Shown piece by piece: positions 1 through 5,111 of a stretch of 5,111 bases of DNA. The DNA is from Legionella genomosp. 1 (GTDB lineage Bacteria; Pseudomonadota; Gammaproteobacteria; Legionellales; Legionellaceae). Both the position numbers and the translations under genes were made by a program. How positions within the stretch are numbered: position 1 is the stretch's first letter; every line of letters starts with the position of its first letter. The notes beneath the pieces were generated by a model. The model did not search any database, had not been told where the DNA came from, and worked only from the letters and a program-made list of their open reading frames with translations. The stretch covers positions 1-5,111 of the forward strand of contig CAMBDN010000185.1 of the NCBI GenBank assembly GCA_945865355.1. The letters are read 5' to 3'.

Positions 1-541
1 AAAACAAATCCTCTTCATGCAAATCTTGGTAACCGGTAACGCCCAACTGTTCACTTCCTTTAATACAAACTCTAGGGTGGGCTATATCAAGGTAAACGAG
101 CCCCTGTTCACCATTGATTAAATCAGTTTCATTTGCCGTGTAATAGCGCTTTTCTGCATCCATTTCCTCATCAGCAACATGAAAATGGCAAGTGGTCCGT
201 CTAAACATGTTTTCTTCTTGCGCAACCATCCCTTCAAGATACCCACCACCAGGAGAATTGGCATTAGCCATATTCAATACAGCATAAATCTGCCCTCTTT
301 CTTTCGTTAAAGCTTGAGTAACATCACCCCAATCGCCTGCAATGACCCTCACCGTTTGCGTGTTTTGAGCAGTAGATCGCCATCTCAAATGATTTTTTTC
401 GGCTTTTTTGTAATAAGCGAGCTGGGAGCTTTCAGTAGCCAATTTGCGGACAGTGTCTCGTAATACGTCTCTACGCTTTTTTAAATCAGGGTGTTTATAT
501 CGTTTAGGTACATCTTCTTCCGCAATCAGTAGTCTTGGCAT
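1..541 (-). CDS. Microbial-type poly(ADP-ribose) glycohydrolase-like protein (macrodomain superfamily), N-terminal part
   Basis: Seen: the reverse strand is open from ATG at 541-539 to the window edge, giving 180 codons with no stop, so the C-terminus is missing. Residues about 20-60 are basic and helical-looking. Residues 83-121 carry a V-L-N-M-A-N strand, then P-G-G-G (97-100), then Q-E-E (108-110), followed by an F-R-R-T-T segment; a V-C-I-K-G segment lies at 158-162. Family knowledge: GGG-X6-8-QEE is the signature of poly(ADP-ribose) glycohydrolases; here the spacing is 7. The glutamates cleave the ribose-ribose bond and the glycines bind the diphosphate. The layout fits the bacterial PARG_cat_microb/TIGR02452 group, which removes ADP-ribose from targets. 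No signal peptide or membrane segment is visible, so it is probably cytosolic or, if an effector, delivered to a host. That is inference; a Dot/Icm signal would lie in the unseen C-terminus. Upstream is a weak GATGAG-like ribosome site and a good promoter. Confidence 0.85.
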   Translation of the reverse strand, partial: MPRLLIAEEDVPKRYKHPDLKKRRDVLRDTVRKLATESSQLAYYKKAEKNHLRWRSTAQNTQTVRVIAGDWGDVTQALTKERGQIYAVLNMANANSPGGGYLEGMVAQEENMFRRTTCHFHVADEEMDAEKRYYTANETDLINGEQGLVYLDIAHPRVCIKGSEQLGVTGYQDLHEEDLF

Positions 542-577
542 ATTCTCATCTAGATAATCAACACATAAATATGTCTT

Positions 578-586
578 ATTATAACA
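578..586 (-). promoter_or_regulatory. Extended -10 promoter of the PARG-like gene
   Basis: On the reverse strand this reads TGT-TATAAT, a perfect -10 hexamer preceded by the TGn extension recognised by sigma-70. The start point would be near 571, giving a leader of about 30 nt before the ATG at 541. The best -35 candidate (TTTATT, 16 nt upstream) is weak, which is usual for extended -10 promoters. It lies after the ampG stop, so the PARG-like gene probably has its own promoter, although read-through from ampG is not excluded because I see no clear terminator between them. Confidence 0.6.
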
Positions 587-657
587 CTACATGATTATAA
601 ATAAATCGAATATCTGCAGCAGTTAAGGTGTAAAGAACTATTGAATTAAAATCAGGA

Positions 658-1932
658 TCAGTGGGATATTTTACGGTCTAAGAACAAACCATCATGTTCA
701 ACCTGACTTCTATCGGTGATGGTTTGCACACGAATTTTCAGTAAAAAGGGGATAAACCCTAACGCTAGTATAAACGAAAATTGGTATAGTCCGACCCAAC
801 CGAACCATGATTGCAACATACCAGCGATAGGTCCTGATAAAATTCTTGGTAGTGTGGCTAGCACAACAAACATTGAAAACTGTGTGGCGGTATAACGTCG
901 ATCAACAAGCCTCATAAATAATGCTACCAATGCCGTTGAGCCCATTCCTGCTGCAAAATTGTCGCACACGACAGCAATGGCAAAAACCATCACACTTTTA
1001 CCAACCACCGCCAAGAGAATAAACATAGCATTCGTGGCTGCCTGCAAAAGTCCAAAGACCAATAAAGCTCGATACAATGACCACCGCATCAATAAAATAC
1101 CTGCCGTTAACCCACCAATTAAGATAGAACCAACACCCATCATTTTATTAACATAGGCGATGGTATCCAGTGGAAACCCAATACCTTGAATTAAAAAAGG
1201 CATCACAATGCCGCTGGTTGTGGTGGTAAACGCCTCACCAAGCTTATAAAAAAACACAAAAAATATTAAAGCAGCGATCCCTTGTCGTGCAAGAAGTTCT
1301 TTCGCTGGCGCGATGAATGACTGTGCAAAACTAAGCTCGCTAGGCGCTTGTATAGATGGTTCAGAACTACAAAGCGTCGCTACGACGCCTGTTAGCATTA
1401 AAAAGCCCATCATCCTATAGGCAATAGCCCATCCCAAATGTTCTGCAATAATCAGCGCTAAGCCGCCAGCGACTAGTAATGCTAAACGATAGCCAAATAC
1501 AGCGACTGATGCGCCAATGGCGTGTTCATTCTGAGGTAAATATTCGGTACGATGTGCATCGATTGCCACATCTTGTGTTGCTGAAAAACAAGCGAAAATA
1601 AAAGCCAATGCAGCCATTAGTTGGGGTGATGTCGTTGGCGAGAACCAGGCTAGCACATTAAACCCAGTTAATAGAAACAGTTGCATCACAAGCATCCAAC
1701 TACGCCGCTTTCCCATGGGTAAAAGTGAATAACGATCTAAAAGTGGACCCCACACAATTCGATAAACATAGGGTAGGCCTAAAAGGCTCAGCGATCCGGT
1801 GGCCAAGACAGACATACCTGAATCAGCAAACCACGCTTGAAGCGTACTACTCAGTAAAGCAAGAGGAAGCCCTGAAGAAAAGCCCAGGGTAAAAACAATC
1901 AGTAACCGCCTATTAATCTTGGAAATACGCAT
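658..1932 (-). CDS. ampG: AmpG-type muropeptide permease (MFS)
   Basis: Role by family: inner-membrane proton-driven importer of GlcNAc-anhydroMurNAc and its peptides, supplying cytoplasmic peptidoglycan recycling and, where present, AmpC beta-lactamase induction. Seen: 424 residues from ATG at 1932, almost wholly hydrophobic helices (about 12). AmpG-like landmarks in order are G-F-S-S-G-L-P-L at 17-24, the W-G-P-L-L-D-R-Y loop with G-K-R-R at 61-77, F-S-A-T-Q-D-V-A-I-D-A at 116-126, F-Y-K-L-G-E at 228-233, D-N-F-A-A-G-M-G at 324-331 and R-R-Y-T-A-T-Q at 345-351. A hydrophilic central loop lies at about 190-212. Shorter than E. coli AmpG (491 residues). Start choice: the frame is open to GTG at 1965, but that codon lies inside the mip terminator hairpin, and the extra 11 residues are not AmpG-like, so ATG 1932 is preferred. 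No good ribosome site precedes it. It lies downstream of mip on the same strand and may depend on read-through. Legionella genomes can hold several AmpG-like paralogues, so orthology is not assured. Confidence 0.87.
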   Translation of the reverse strand: MRISKINRRLLIVFTLGFSSGLPLALLSSTLQAWFADSGMSVLATGSLSLLGLPYVYRIVWGPLLDRYSLLPMGKRRSWMLVMQLFLLTGFNVLAWFSPTTSPQLMAALAFIFACFSATQDVAIDAHRTEYLPQNEHAIGASVAVFGYRLALLVAGGLALIIAEHLGWAIAYRMMGFLMLTGVVATLCSSEPSIQAPSELSFAQSFIAPAKELLARQGIAALIFFVFFYKLGEAFTTTTSGIVMPFLIQGIGFPLDTIAYVNKMMGVGSILIGGLTAGILLMRWSLYRALLVFGLLQAATNAMFILLAVVGKSVMVFAIAVVCDNFAAGMGSTALVALFMRLVDRRYTATQFSMFVVLATLPRILSGPIAGMLQSWFGWVGLYQFSFILALGFIPFLLKIRVQTITDRSQVEHDGLFLDRKISH

Positions 1933-1942
1933 TAAAATCAAC

Positions 1943-1985
1943 AAAAAATACCATTCCCACCCCACAGATATTGGAGGAGGGAATG
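1943..1985 (-). terminator. Intrinsic terminator of mip
   Basis: On the reverse strand, 25 nt after the mip stop, the arms CATTCCC (1985-1979) and GGGAATG (1958-1952) pair perfectly. After one T-T mismatch the stem extends with CCTC/GGGG (one wobble), closing a loop of about 10 nt. Six T residues follow at 1948-1943. A GC-containing stem plus a U-tract is the classic rho-independent layout. It ends 11 nt before the preferred ampG start, so ampG must be expressed by read-through or from a promoter inside mip. Confidence 0.75.
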
Positions 1986-2009
1986 ATAAGAGACAACACT
2001 AATCATGAA

Positions 2010-2702
2010 TTATTTTTTAACAGAAATAAGATGAATGTTAAAAACCAATGTTTCATTAGGTCCAATGGGGCCACCCACACTACGCTGGCCATATGCTAAA
2101 TTCGCAGGAACGTAAACTTCCCAGGTTGAGCCAGCAGGCATCAACTGCAAAGCTTCAGTCCAACCAGGAATGACTTGCGACAATTTAAATGTAGCAGGCT
2201 TACCTGTTTTTTCAGTACTATCGAACACTTCACCACCAATCAATCGACCGGTGTATTCAACAGTGACTGTATCTTCTTTCGCAGGTTTTGCACCGGTACC
2301 CGCTGTGATTATTTTATATTGCAAACCATCCGCTAGAGTGACCACACCTGCTTTCGCTTTATTTTGGCTTAAAAATGCTTCACCTTTGGTTTTATTTTCT
2401 TCTGCTTTTTTATTGAACTCAGCAGTGCGTTTAGCCATCAAATCTTTCTGAAACTTATTGAGGACATCTTTCATTTGCTGTTCTGTCAGCAACAAAGCGC
2501 CACCACTCATGCCGTCTTGAATACCTCTGGCCATGATAGAAGCATTGATTTCAATCCCTTGTCTTTTAAAATTTTTGCCCAAATCTGAACCGATACTATA
2601 TGACAATTTATCAAGATCAGTCGTCAGTGCTGGAGTATCTGTTGCAGCGATTGCAGTTGTCATTACTAAACCCATGGCAACAGCGATCAATTTCATCTTC
2701 AT
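2010..2702 (-). CDS. mip: Mip, macrophage infectivity potentiator (FKBP-type peptidyl-prolyl isomerase)
   Basis: Role by family: exported homodimeric PPIase of the Legionella surface and periplasm that helps infection of amoebae and macrophages; homologues are FkpA and FklB. Seen: 230 residues. A signal peptide occupies 1-19 (two lysines, hydrophobic core, cleavage after A-I-A before A-T-D). The N-terminal dimerisation domain spans about 20-75, including S-Y-S-I-G-S-D-L-G. A long charged helix at about 76-115 (K-F-Q-K-D-L-M-A-K-R-T-A-E-F) links to the FKBP domain at about 120-228. Asp161 and Tyr204 (142 and 185 in mature numbering) match the catalytic residues known from L. pneumophila Mip. 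V-I-P-G-W-T-E-A-L-Q-L-M and G-P-N-E-T-L are FKBP core motifs. It ends at V-K-K, two residues short of the L. pneumophila form as I recall it. The start has a strong ribosome site; its own terminator follows. A second ATG two codons in is less well spaced. Confidence 0.96.
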   Translation of the reverse strand: MKMKLIAVAMGLVMTTAIAATDTPALTTDLDKLSYSIGSDLGKNFKRQGIEINASIMARGIQDGMSGGALLLTEQQMKDVLNKFQKDLMAKRTAEFNKKAEENKTKGEAFLSQNKAKAGVVTLADGLQYKIITAGTGAKPAKEDTVTVEYTGRLIGGEVFDSTEKTGKPATFKLSQVIPGWTEALQLMPAGSTWEVYVPANLAYGQRSVGGPIGPNETLVFNIHLISVKK

Positions 2703-2707
2703 AACAA

Positions 2708-2716
2708 TCCCCTTTT
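2708..2716 (-). promoter_or_regulatory. Ribosome binding site of mip
   Basis: The reverse strand reads AAAAGGGGA, with the GGGGA core ending 5 nt before the ATG at 2702. This supports ATG 2702 over the in-frame ATG two codons later and predicts strong translation, in line with Mip being an abundant protein in Legionella. Confidence 0.8.
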
Positions 2717-2850
2717 ATTCTCTTGAAAAGTTTCTCTGCAACATCGCTTCCTATGGAGAGCAAACGCTGCGGACAAGCCAAAAAGTAAAACAATGCTAAA
2801 ACGCCCGATCATTCTGCCTAAATTCAATCAAAATTACCAGCGGAGAATAC

Positions 2851-2875
2851 CATTGTAGCCAAAACAATGTACATT
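2851..2875. repeat. Overlapping palindromes, operator-like
   Basis: CATTGT (2851-2856) and ACAATG (2864-2869) form a perfect inverted repeat with a 7-nt spacer. The right arm runs into a 10-bp perfect palindrome AATGTACATT (2866-2875). Together they look like a binding site for a dimeric regulator between divergent genes. No named regulator is implied; the function is inference. Confidence 0.4.
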
Positions 2876-2888
2876 AACTTCCACATAC

Positions 2889-2897
2889 TGCTAAAAT
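2889..2897 (+). promoter_or_regulatory. Candidate extended -10 promoter for the GT-C gene
   Basis: Reads TGC-TAAAAT: a TGn extension with a hexamer matching TATAAT at five of six positions. The -35 region at normal spacing is poor. Transcription would start near 2904, giving a leader of about 100 nt that contains the hairpin at 2908-2928 and the REP-like element. AT-rich DNA often yields such matches by chance. Confidence 0.35.
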
Positions 2898-2907
2898 ATC
2901 GCGAAAT

Positions 2908-2928
2908 GCGTAACCGAAAGAGTGACGC
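2908..2928. repeat. Imperfect hairpin in the divergent intergenic region
   Basis: GCGTAAC (2908-2914) and GTGACGC (2922-2928) pair at six of seven positions around a 7-nt loop. No T-run follows on either strand, so it does not look like a terminator. It would lie just after the candidate start of the GT-C transcript. Confidence 0.4.
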
Positions 2929-2939
2929 GTCGCAGCGGA

Positions 2940-2970
2940 CCCATAGTCAGCTTCGCTCCATACGGGCTAC
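2940..2970 (-). repeat. REP-like palindromic element
   Basis: On the reverse strand it opens with GTAG (2970-2967), then CCCGTA (2966-2961), which pairs with TATGGG (2945-2940) using one wobble. Inside is a small AGC-GAA-GCT hairpin. A GTAG tetranucleotide followed by such a stem is the layout of REP elements mobilised by RAYT transposases (family knowledge). Only one copy is in the window, so its repeated nature is inferred, not seen. Confidence 0.45.
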
Positions 2971-3007
2971 ATGTACATAAATACTTGCTTACATTATTGA
3001 TAATTTA

Positions 3008-4567
3008 ATGAAACTATTCGTTAATTCTAGCTCGAAGATAAAAGCAAATGATGCTTACAATACGCCGCAAAGTAGACGAAGTACGCTATGTTCAATGGAA
3101 TGTGCCGCTTTTCTAATCATCATTGTATCTCTACTTTTACGACTATTATGCATTAGCTATAATAATCTCCTCACTGAGGAGGCCTATTATTGGAATTACG
3201 CGCAGCACCTTGATGTCGGCTACCTAGACCACCCACCGATGGTGGCATTCCTCATTAAGATAACGACCGCAGTCTTTGGCAACAATGAATTTGGTGTGCG
3301 CATTCCGTCATTGCTTTGTTGGCTGCTAACGGCTTTTTATAGCTTTAAATTAACAACACTGATGAAGCGCAGAGCCGGTATATATGCCGTTATGTTGTTA
3401 GCAATACTCCCCTTTTTTTTTCTACAATCCTTAGTTATTACACCCGATCTGCCACTTATCTCATGTTGGTCAGTAACACTATATTGTCTTTACCGATCTT
3501 TAATTTTAAATGAATCGAACTATTGGTACGGCGCAGGGATTTGGCTTGGCCTTGGATTACTCTCAAAATACACCATCGTTTTACTAGCTCCTGCTGCCTT
3601 CCTTTACATATGCACTGTTCCAACTGCTCGTTCCTGGCTTACACGCAAAGAACCCTATTTAGCAGCCCTTATTGCGGCACTCCTTTTCTCGCCTGTCATT
3701 TATTGGAATGCCACACATGAATGGGCATCATTTTTATTTCAAAGCACTCGGCGATTGGAACACTCTTTTTCTTTTACTTTTCATTATTTTTTAGGATTAT
3801 TGGTATTATTTTTGATGCCACCGGGCCTTTATGGTTTGTGGGCACTGTTGAAAAAAAATAATCCTTACAACATAAACGCTATAGAAACAACGAATGTTGA
3901 TGAAAATACCAAACTTTTTCTACGGATATTTACACTGACTCCATTGATATTTTTTGGTATATTCAGCTTGAGTCACGGAATAAAATTCAATTGGATAGGG
4001 CCAGGATTGTTAGCATTAATCCCATGGCTTGCGATTAATATTCAAAAGAGCTGGCTAAGGTTCGCTGTTCTGTTATTGATTGGTTACAGCAGCTCCATTT
4101 TTGTTATTCTTACTGGAAATCCCGACTTCGTTTATCAAAAGCTCTTTATAAAATTTATTGCATGGGACGATATTACATTACAGGTGAATGGTATTGCCAA
4201 GCAGGTTGAAGCTGAAACAAAAACCCAACCTATCATAGCCCCACTCGATCAATATAATATCAACAGTGAACTGACCTTCTATCAAACAAAGTTATTCGCT
4301 CACCATGACATAACAAAACGCTTTCCCATTGTAGGACGTCATATCTTTGGGGAAGAAAGTTTAATGTATCGCTATTGGTCTACCGATGAACATTTGGCCG
4401 GAAAGACATTGATCGCAATATCACAAAATGCTTATTCTTTTGATATTCCAGGCTTCACAAAGCAGGTAACAAAACTATCGCCGGTGGTTAAGTTTTGGTC
4501 ACATAGCCAAGTACATGGTGCGCAAGTTGAGGCCTTTTATTATCAAGTGGTAAAAATGAAGCGGTGA
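3008..4567 (+). CDS. Polytopic GT-C glycosyltransferase, ArnT/PMT_2 family
   Basis: Role by family: an inner-membrane enzyme that takes a sugar from a polyprenyl-phosphate carrier and adds it to a lipid, glycan or protein on the periplasmic side. Seen: 519 residues. A polar N-tail (1-30) is followed by about 10-12 hydrophobic helices up to about 370, then a soluble C-terminal domain (about 380-519). GT-C landmarks: the first periplasmic loop has T-E-E-A-Y-Y-W (56-62) and G-Y-L-D-H-P-P-M (71-78), with Glu57/58 as likely catalytic acid; T-P-D-L-P (145-149) is the second acidic motif; G-L-L-S-K-Y-T (183-189) carries a conserved lysine; H-E-W-A-S-F (237-242) is typical of the subfamily. Start: ATG 3008 gives the longest frame but has no clear ribosome site; ATG 3095 (residue 30), just before the first helix, is a real alternative. 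It converges on a GT2-GtrA gene with a 7-bp gap, suggesting a shared lipid-linked-sugar pathway. The sugar and acceptor cannot be told. A run of nine T lies at 3413-3421. Confidence 0.87.
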   Translation: MKLFVNSSSKIKANDAYNTPQSRRSTLCSMECAAFLIIIVSLLLRLLCISYNNLLTEEAYYWNYAQHLDVGYLDHPPMVAFLIKITTAVFGNNEFGVRIPSLLCWLLTAFYSFKLTTLMKRRAGIYAVMLLAILPFFFLQSLVITPDLPLISCWSVTLYCLYRSLILNESNYWYGAGIWLGLGLLSKYTIVLLAPAAFLYICTVPTARSWLTRKEPYLAALIAALLFSPVIYWNATHEWASFLFQSTRRLEHSFSFTFHYFLGLLVLFLMPPGLYGLWALLKKNNPYNINAIETTNVDENTKLFLRIFTLTPLIFFGIFSLSHGIKFNWIGPGLLALIPWLAINIQKSWLRFAVLLLIGYSSSIFVILTGNPDFVYQKLFIKFIAWDDITLQVNGIAKQVEAETKTQPIIAPLDQYNINSELTFYQTKLFAHHDITKRFPIVGRHIFGEESLMYRYWSTDEHLAGKTLIAISQNAYSFDIPGFTKQVTKLSPVVKFWSHSQVHGAQVEAFYYQVVKMKR

Positions 4568-4574
4568 AAATAGA

Positions 4575-5111
4575 CTACAAGGGTAAGTGAACCTTTTTTT
4601 CCCGCCAGATCAAACGTGAATACATCAGATAATTTAGGATCGAGGCAAGAATGATACCAGTAACCATGGTCATATTTTCTTTTAAATAGCCTGAGCCGAC
4701 GTATTTTATACCCAAATGTAGCCAATAACTTTGTAGAGCGACCATCAAAGCTGAATATACGATAAACAAGCTAAACGCTCTTAATTTCTGACGATGCTGA
4801 ACATGTGAATTTTTCTTGAACGTAAATAGACTATTCAAAACAAAGTTATTAATGATAGCCGCCATGATGGCAACTTGTGCCGCACTGATAGGTGACAAGC
4901 TTTGACGCAATAGGTTATAGATCAAAAACTGGACAAATACCCCAGAGAGACCAACCACACACATTTTGAAATAGTTTTTCAACTCGTGAAATCGTAAAAT
5001 AAATAAGACACGAAGCGAGTCTAAGATGCTATTCGCAGGGAGCTTACTCACGCCCTTTTGTCGATCAACGAACGCAATAGGGTGCTCGCAAATCCGCACT
5101 TTACTTTTATG
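4575..5111 (-). CDS. GT2 (DPM1-type) glycosyltransferase-GtrA fusion, C-terminal part
   Basis: Seen: the reverse strand is open from the window edge to TAG at 4577-4575, giving 178 visible residues. The first 40 or so (V-R-I-C-E-H-P-I-A-F-V-D-R, then K-G-V-S-K-L) match the end of the catalytic domain of polyprenyl-phosphate sugar synthases of the DPM1/GtrB type, where a P-I-x-F-x-D-R segment and S-K-L are conserved. Four hydrophobic helices follow (about 46-68, 73-99, 111-135 and 146-169) with GtrA-type motifs N-N-F-V-L-N-S-L-F-T-F and L-N-Y-L-M-Y-S-R-L-I-W. Role by family: GT2 charges polyprenyl phosphate with a sugar, and GtrA domains are thought to help flip it to the periplasmic face. A GTG at 5099 could be read as a start, but the frame stays open upstream with GT2-like sequence, so the gene is truncated by the window. 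It converges on the GT-C gene, which could use its product (inference). Confidence 0.85.
   Translation of the reverse strand, partial: HKSKVRICEHPIAFVDRQKGVSKLPANSILDSLRVLFILRFHELKNYFKMCVVGLSGVFVQFLIYNLLRQSLSPISAAQVAIMAAIINNFVLNSLFTFKKNSHVQHRQKLRAFSLFIVYSALMVALQSYWLHLGIKYVGSGYLKENMTMVTGIILASILNYLMYSRLIWREKKVHLPL
4579..4600 (+). terminator. Possible weak intrinsic terminator of the GT-C gene
   Basis: AAGGGT (4579-4584) can pair with ACCTTT (4591-4596), with one G-T wobble, around a 6-nt loop, and T residues continue to 4600. It begins 12 nt after the GT-C stop but lies within the 3' coding end of the opposite-strand gene. The stem is short, so this is tentative. Confidence 0.35.

Larger units (their letters stand above)
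2703..3007. other. Divergent intergenic region between mip and the GT-C gene
   Basis: This is 305 bp with no credible gene on either strand. It must hold the start signals for mip (leftward) and the GT-C gene (rightward). Contents from left to right: the mip ribosome site, an AT-rich stretch with no convincing mip promoter, two overlapping palindromes at 2851-2875, a possible rightward extended -10 at 2889-2897, a hairpin at 2908-2928, a REP-like element at 2940-2970 and a second ATGTACAT palindrome at 2971-2978. The segment 2900-2970 is clearly richer in G+C than its flanks, which suggests an inserted or conserved element. Confidence 0.8.

Noticed and set aside
598..660. Possible terminator after ampG
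   Set aside because: Only a 3-bp stem near the stop and a scattered T content; no real GC stem with a T-run.
959..1156. Open frame on the plus strand inside ampG
   Set aside because: Antisense shadow of a well-supported membrane protein gene; no ribosome site and no recognisable domain.
1933..1965. N-terminal extension of AmpG starting at GTG 1965
   Set aside because: It lies within the mip terminator hairpin, has no ribosome site and adds residues unlike other AmpG proteins; ATG 1932 is preferred.
2170..2451. Open frame on the plus strand inside mip
   Set aside because: Antisense shadow of the highly conserved mip coding sequence.
2533..2799. Open frame on the plus strand overlapping the mip start and upstream region
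   Set aside because: Mostly antisense to mip, with no recognisable domain and no initiation signal; it also runs through the mip ribosome site.
2703..2860. A sigma-70 promoter for mip
   Set aside because: Several -10-like hexamers (for example TACAAT at 2857-2852 on the reverse strand), but none has a -35 or TGn extension at proper spacing, so no site is claimed.
3523..3720. Second-frame open reading frame inside the GT-C gene
   Set aside because: Wholly inside a strong coding region, with composition expected from a frame shadow.
4543..4725. Short minus-strand open frame overlapping the GtrA 3' end
   Set aside because: Out of frame with the GtrA domain, which has clear family motifs over the same bases.
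5097..5099. GTG at 5099 as the start of a stand-alone GtrA protein
   Set aside because: The frame is open to the window edge, and residues on both sides of the GTG resemble the end of a GT2 domain, so it is an internal valine codon.

Overview
The window looks like a chromosomal segment of a Legionella species or a very close relative (Legionellaceae, Gammaproteobacteria). The main reason is the gene at 2010-2702. Its product follows L. pneumophila Mip (macrophage infectivity potentiator) almost residue for residue from signal peptide to FKBP domain, and the known catalytic Asp142 and Tyr185 fall at exactly the same mature positions. The AT-rich composition and AT-rich intergenic regions fit that genus. 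I cannot name the species from sequence alone.

Layout, left to right. (1) 1-541, minus strand: the N-terminal 180 residues of a microbial-type poly(ADP-ribose) glycohydrolase (macrodomain superfamily) with an intact GGG-X7-QEE signature and a good extended -10 promoter. Its 3' end lies outside the window. (2) 658-1932, minus: an AmpG-like muropeptide permease of the MFS. (3) 2010-2702, minus: mip, with a strong ribosome binding site, a signal peptide, and an intrinsic terminator in the mip-ampG gap. (4) 2703-3007: a 305-bp divergent intergenic region holding small palindromes, a hairpin, a REP-like element and a possible promoter for the rightward gene. (5) 3008-4567, plus: a polytopic GT-C glycosyltransferase of the ArnT/PMT_2 (GT39/GT83-like) type. 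(6) 4575-5111, minus: the C-terminal part of a protein that joins the tail of a DPM1-type family 2 glycosyltransferase to a four-helix GtrA domain. It runs off the right edge and converges on (5) with only 7 bp between the stop codons.

The two right-hand genes fit one pathway (inference). A GT2 enzyme charges a polyprenyl phosphate with a sugar, the GtrA domain helps move the lipid-linked sugar across the inner membrane, and the GT-C enzyme transfers the sugar to an acceptor on the periplasmic side. Mip (surface/periplasmic PPIase) and AmpG (peptidoglycan recycling) are also cell-envelope functions, but the window gives no direct evidence that they work with the glycosylation genes. The PARG-like gene is the least expected member. 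ADP-ribose hydrolysis is a theme both of stress or toxin defence and of Legionella effectors, and the visible part cannot decide between them.

No tRNA, rRNA, CRISPR array, insertion sequence or phage gene was seen. I see no wholly new multi-gene system here. The items most worth a second look are the PARG-like gene, the GT2-GtrA fusion facing a GT-C enzyme, and the structured mip/GT intergenic region.
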